Origin: Dipteris shenzhenensis
Lineage: Eukaryota > Polypodiophyta > Polypodiopsida > Gleicheniales
DNA: 64,000 nt
Assembly: GCA_047967505.1 (NCBI GenBank)
Contig: CM106538.1
Reading direction: 5' to 3' (one strand)
Within the stretch, counting starts at the first letter, position 1. Each line of letters opens with the position of its first letter. A model generated the notes under the pieces. It ran no database searches and was not told where the DNA came from. It was given only the letters and a program-made list of their open reading frames with translations. Positions 62,621-64,000 of the stretch are shown piece by piece. The translations under genes were made by a program, and so were the position numbers.

Positions 62621-64000
62621 AGGTAAAATCTTTCATTACCTCAGCCATGATTATGCACGTTCCTTTCACACATGCATGCACTATGTTTGCTTACCACACT
62701 TAAGCCTATGTCTCTCACTGGAATATGACTCGAGGTCCTAAGGTACACGTATACTACAAACGACAACCCTGATATATCTGTAGGTGACAAAAAGCCTCGG
62801 AACCCTACATATTGAGACTACCTTGATCTTCCTGTGGAAGTCATGGGAAAGATCCAACATCCATCGTCACTATATGCATATCCCACTGATCGTTGTCGTC
62901 ACCCTTACGACCATCCGCACTGACCATGTGGCAATCATTATCTCACTGATCGTTGCTATACATCTATCACATCGATTAGTTCTATATTCTTATTCTGCTA
63001 ATTTGCTGAAAGGTTACCTCACTGCCCACTGCCCACCGCCAAAACTGTATTACACTACCGGTTTCTATATCCATAGCCCTCCGACTGGTGCTATAGAGCT
63101 ATCTCGCCGATTGGTGCGATACCTCTGGGGTAGCCAAGGAATTAAAAAAAAATTCTATAACCTCAGTTTAGCTTGGGTGTCCCCAGCCGGAGGCATCCCA
63201 CATGCACTTGAGGTTCGAAAGGATTTTACCAAGGGATGCCATGCCAAAAGAAGATGCTTTGATCTATGCTCAGCTCACCCTTCCTGCTAGTTGGGAATCT
63301 CAAAGCTTGATCCTGAGCCTCCACTCATTTGTAGGTCCCCATCCAGAAACTTCATCTAGTTCAGACGAAACAGAGAGTCTTGAAGAAGTGATGCAAGACC
63401 CCTCGGGTCTAAGGGCCGGAGGCTCCATTCACAAGAGTAGCCTCTCCCAACTCTCCTGCACCTTCGGTTGCATCCAGGCTTAGAGGTATTATCTAACATG
63501 TTTGGCCACTTAGGACGAATAGAGTCGATAGACATGGAGAACCCTTTGTCCACATGTCCATAGGAAGGGAAGGCCAGCAAGAGCAGACAGTTTCCAAGCA
63601 CCAGATCAGGATAAAAACTACCTTCGCCGATCTAGGTCCCTCTGCCTATGTGAGACCCCCTTAGTGGGAGAACATGGATGACGGAGATCCATGGATGAGG
63701 GAATTTTGTAGACAAGACTCGAGTCGAGGGGACACTAGGAACTTCCAAGGTGGAATGCCTTATGATCCCCTAACAGCCCCAACCCCACCAACCTTCATCA
63801 ACTATGGGGCACCTTAGTTCCCACCCTACCGCCCACTTGTTGGAACCAATGTTACCACGCCCCATGACCCACTGCCTCTGAGAGTTTGTCCCTTCCCGTC
63901 TATACCCGTTGCACAAATGAATGCAGGCATGGGTACTTCTGTCTCAATGCTGACACCAGCAACTACATGGACACCACCACCTCGGCCAGGCCTAAGGCCA
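62621..64000. other. No recognised gene
   Basis: Short repeats of a CACTGATCGTTG-like unit occur at about 62885-63110. A frame at 63202-63483 (HLRFERILPRDAMPKEDALI and onward) has ordinary composition and no motif I know; it may be retrotransposon-related. It runs to the window edge without further clues. Confidence 0.35.

Overview
This is plant nuclear DNA, dominated by LTR retrotransposons. The most informative single-copy gene is CFAP298 (C21orf59/Kurly), a motile-cilium assembly factor. It points to a land plant with swimming sperm. The Copia/Gypsy make-up suggests a fern, but that is inference and other flagellate-sperm plants (lycophyte, bryophyte, cycad, Ginkgo) are not excluded. Spliceosomal introns, CCHC gag proteins, initiator-Met primer sites and LINE insertions rule out a prokaryote.

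Layout. (1) 3549-24280, minus strand: CFAP298 in seven exons whose phases all fit, giving 289 codons plus stop. Six exons lie in 20461-24280. The last exon is 16.8 kb away at 3549-3653. (2) That last intron (3654-20460) holds a decayed Gypsy RT, a Gypsy chromovirus whose 5' half is inverted, a decayed plus-strand Copia with its 3' LTR, and a complete Copia (Copia-1, 13296-19767, CCTAT duplication). Copia-1 itself carries a 5'-truncated LINE with a 13-bp duplication. (3) 24300-31400: Copia relics, simple and tandem repeats, and a solo-LTR-like repeat. (4) 31400-41200: exon-like pieces of an unrecognised plus-strand locus. One exon is split by a 7.2-kb LTR element that encodes only gag (32521-39734, ACTTC duplication). 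(5) 41439-46892: complete Copia-2 (CATTT duplication), inserted at the edge of a long hairpin. A pseudogene resembling centromeric histone H3 lies next to it at 47307-47685. (6) 48188-55307: a Copia copy cut in gag, with its two halves in opposite orientation about 5.75 kb apart. Between them are an unrecognised multi-exon gene (50171-52680) and a convergent unrecognised gene (53232-53939). (7) 55308-64000: minisatellites, Gypsy fragments, a decayed plus-strand Gypsy gag-pol (58904-61660) and repeat-rich sequence.

There is no operon-like organisation. CFAP298 is the only gene I judge clearly functional. The two unrecognised genes at 50-54 kb, and a diverged relative of one of them at 40.8-41.2 kb, are the best candidates for something undescribed. 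All nine in-frame stops noted in the Copia copies fall at Gln or Trp codons, consistent with decay by cytosine deamination.
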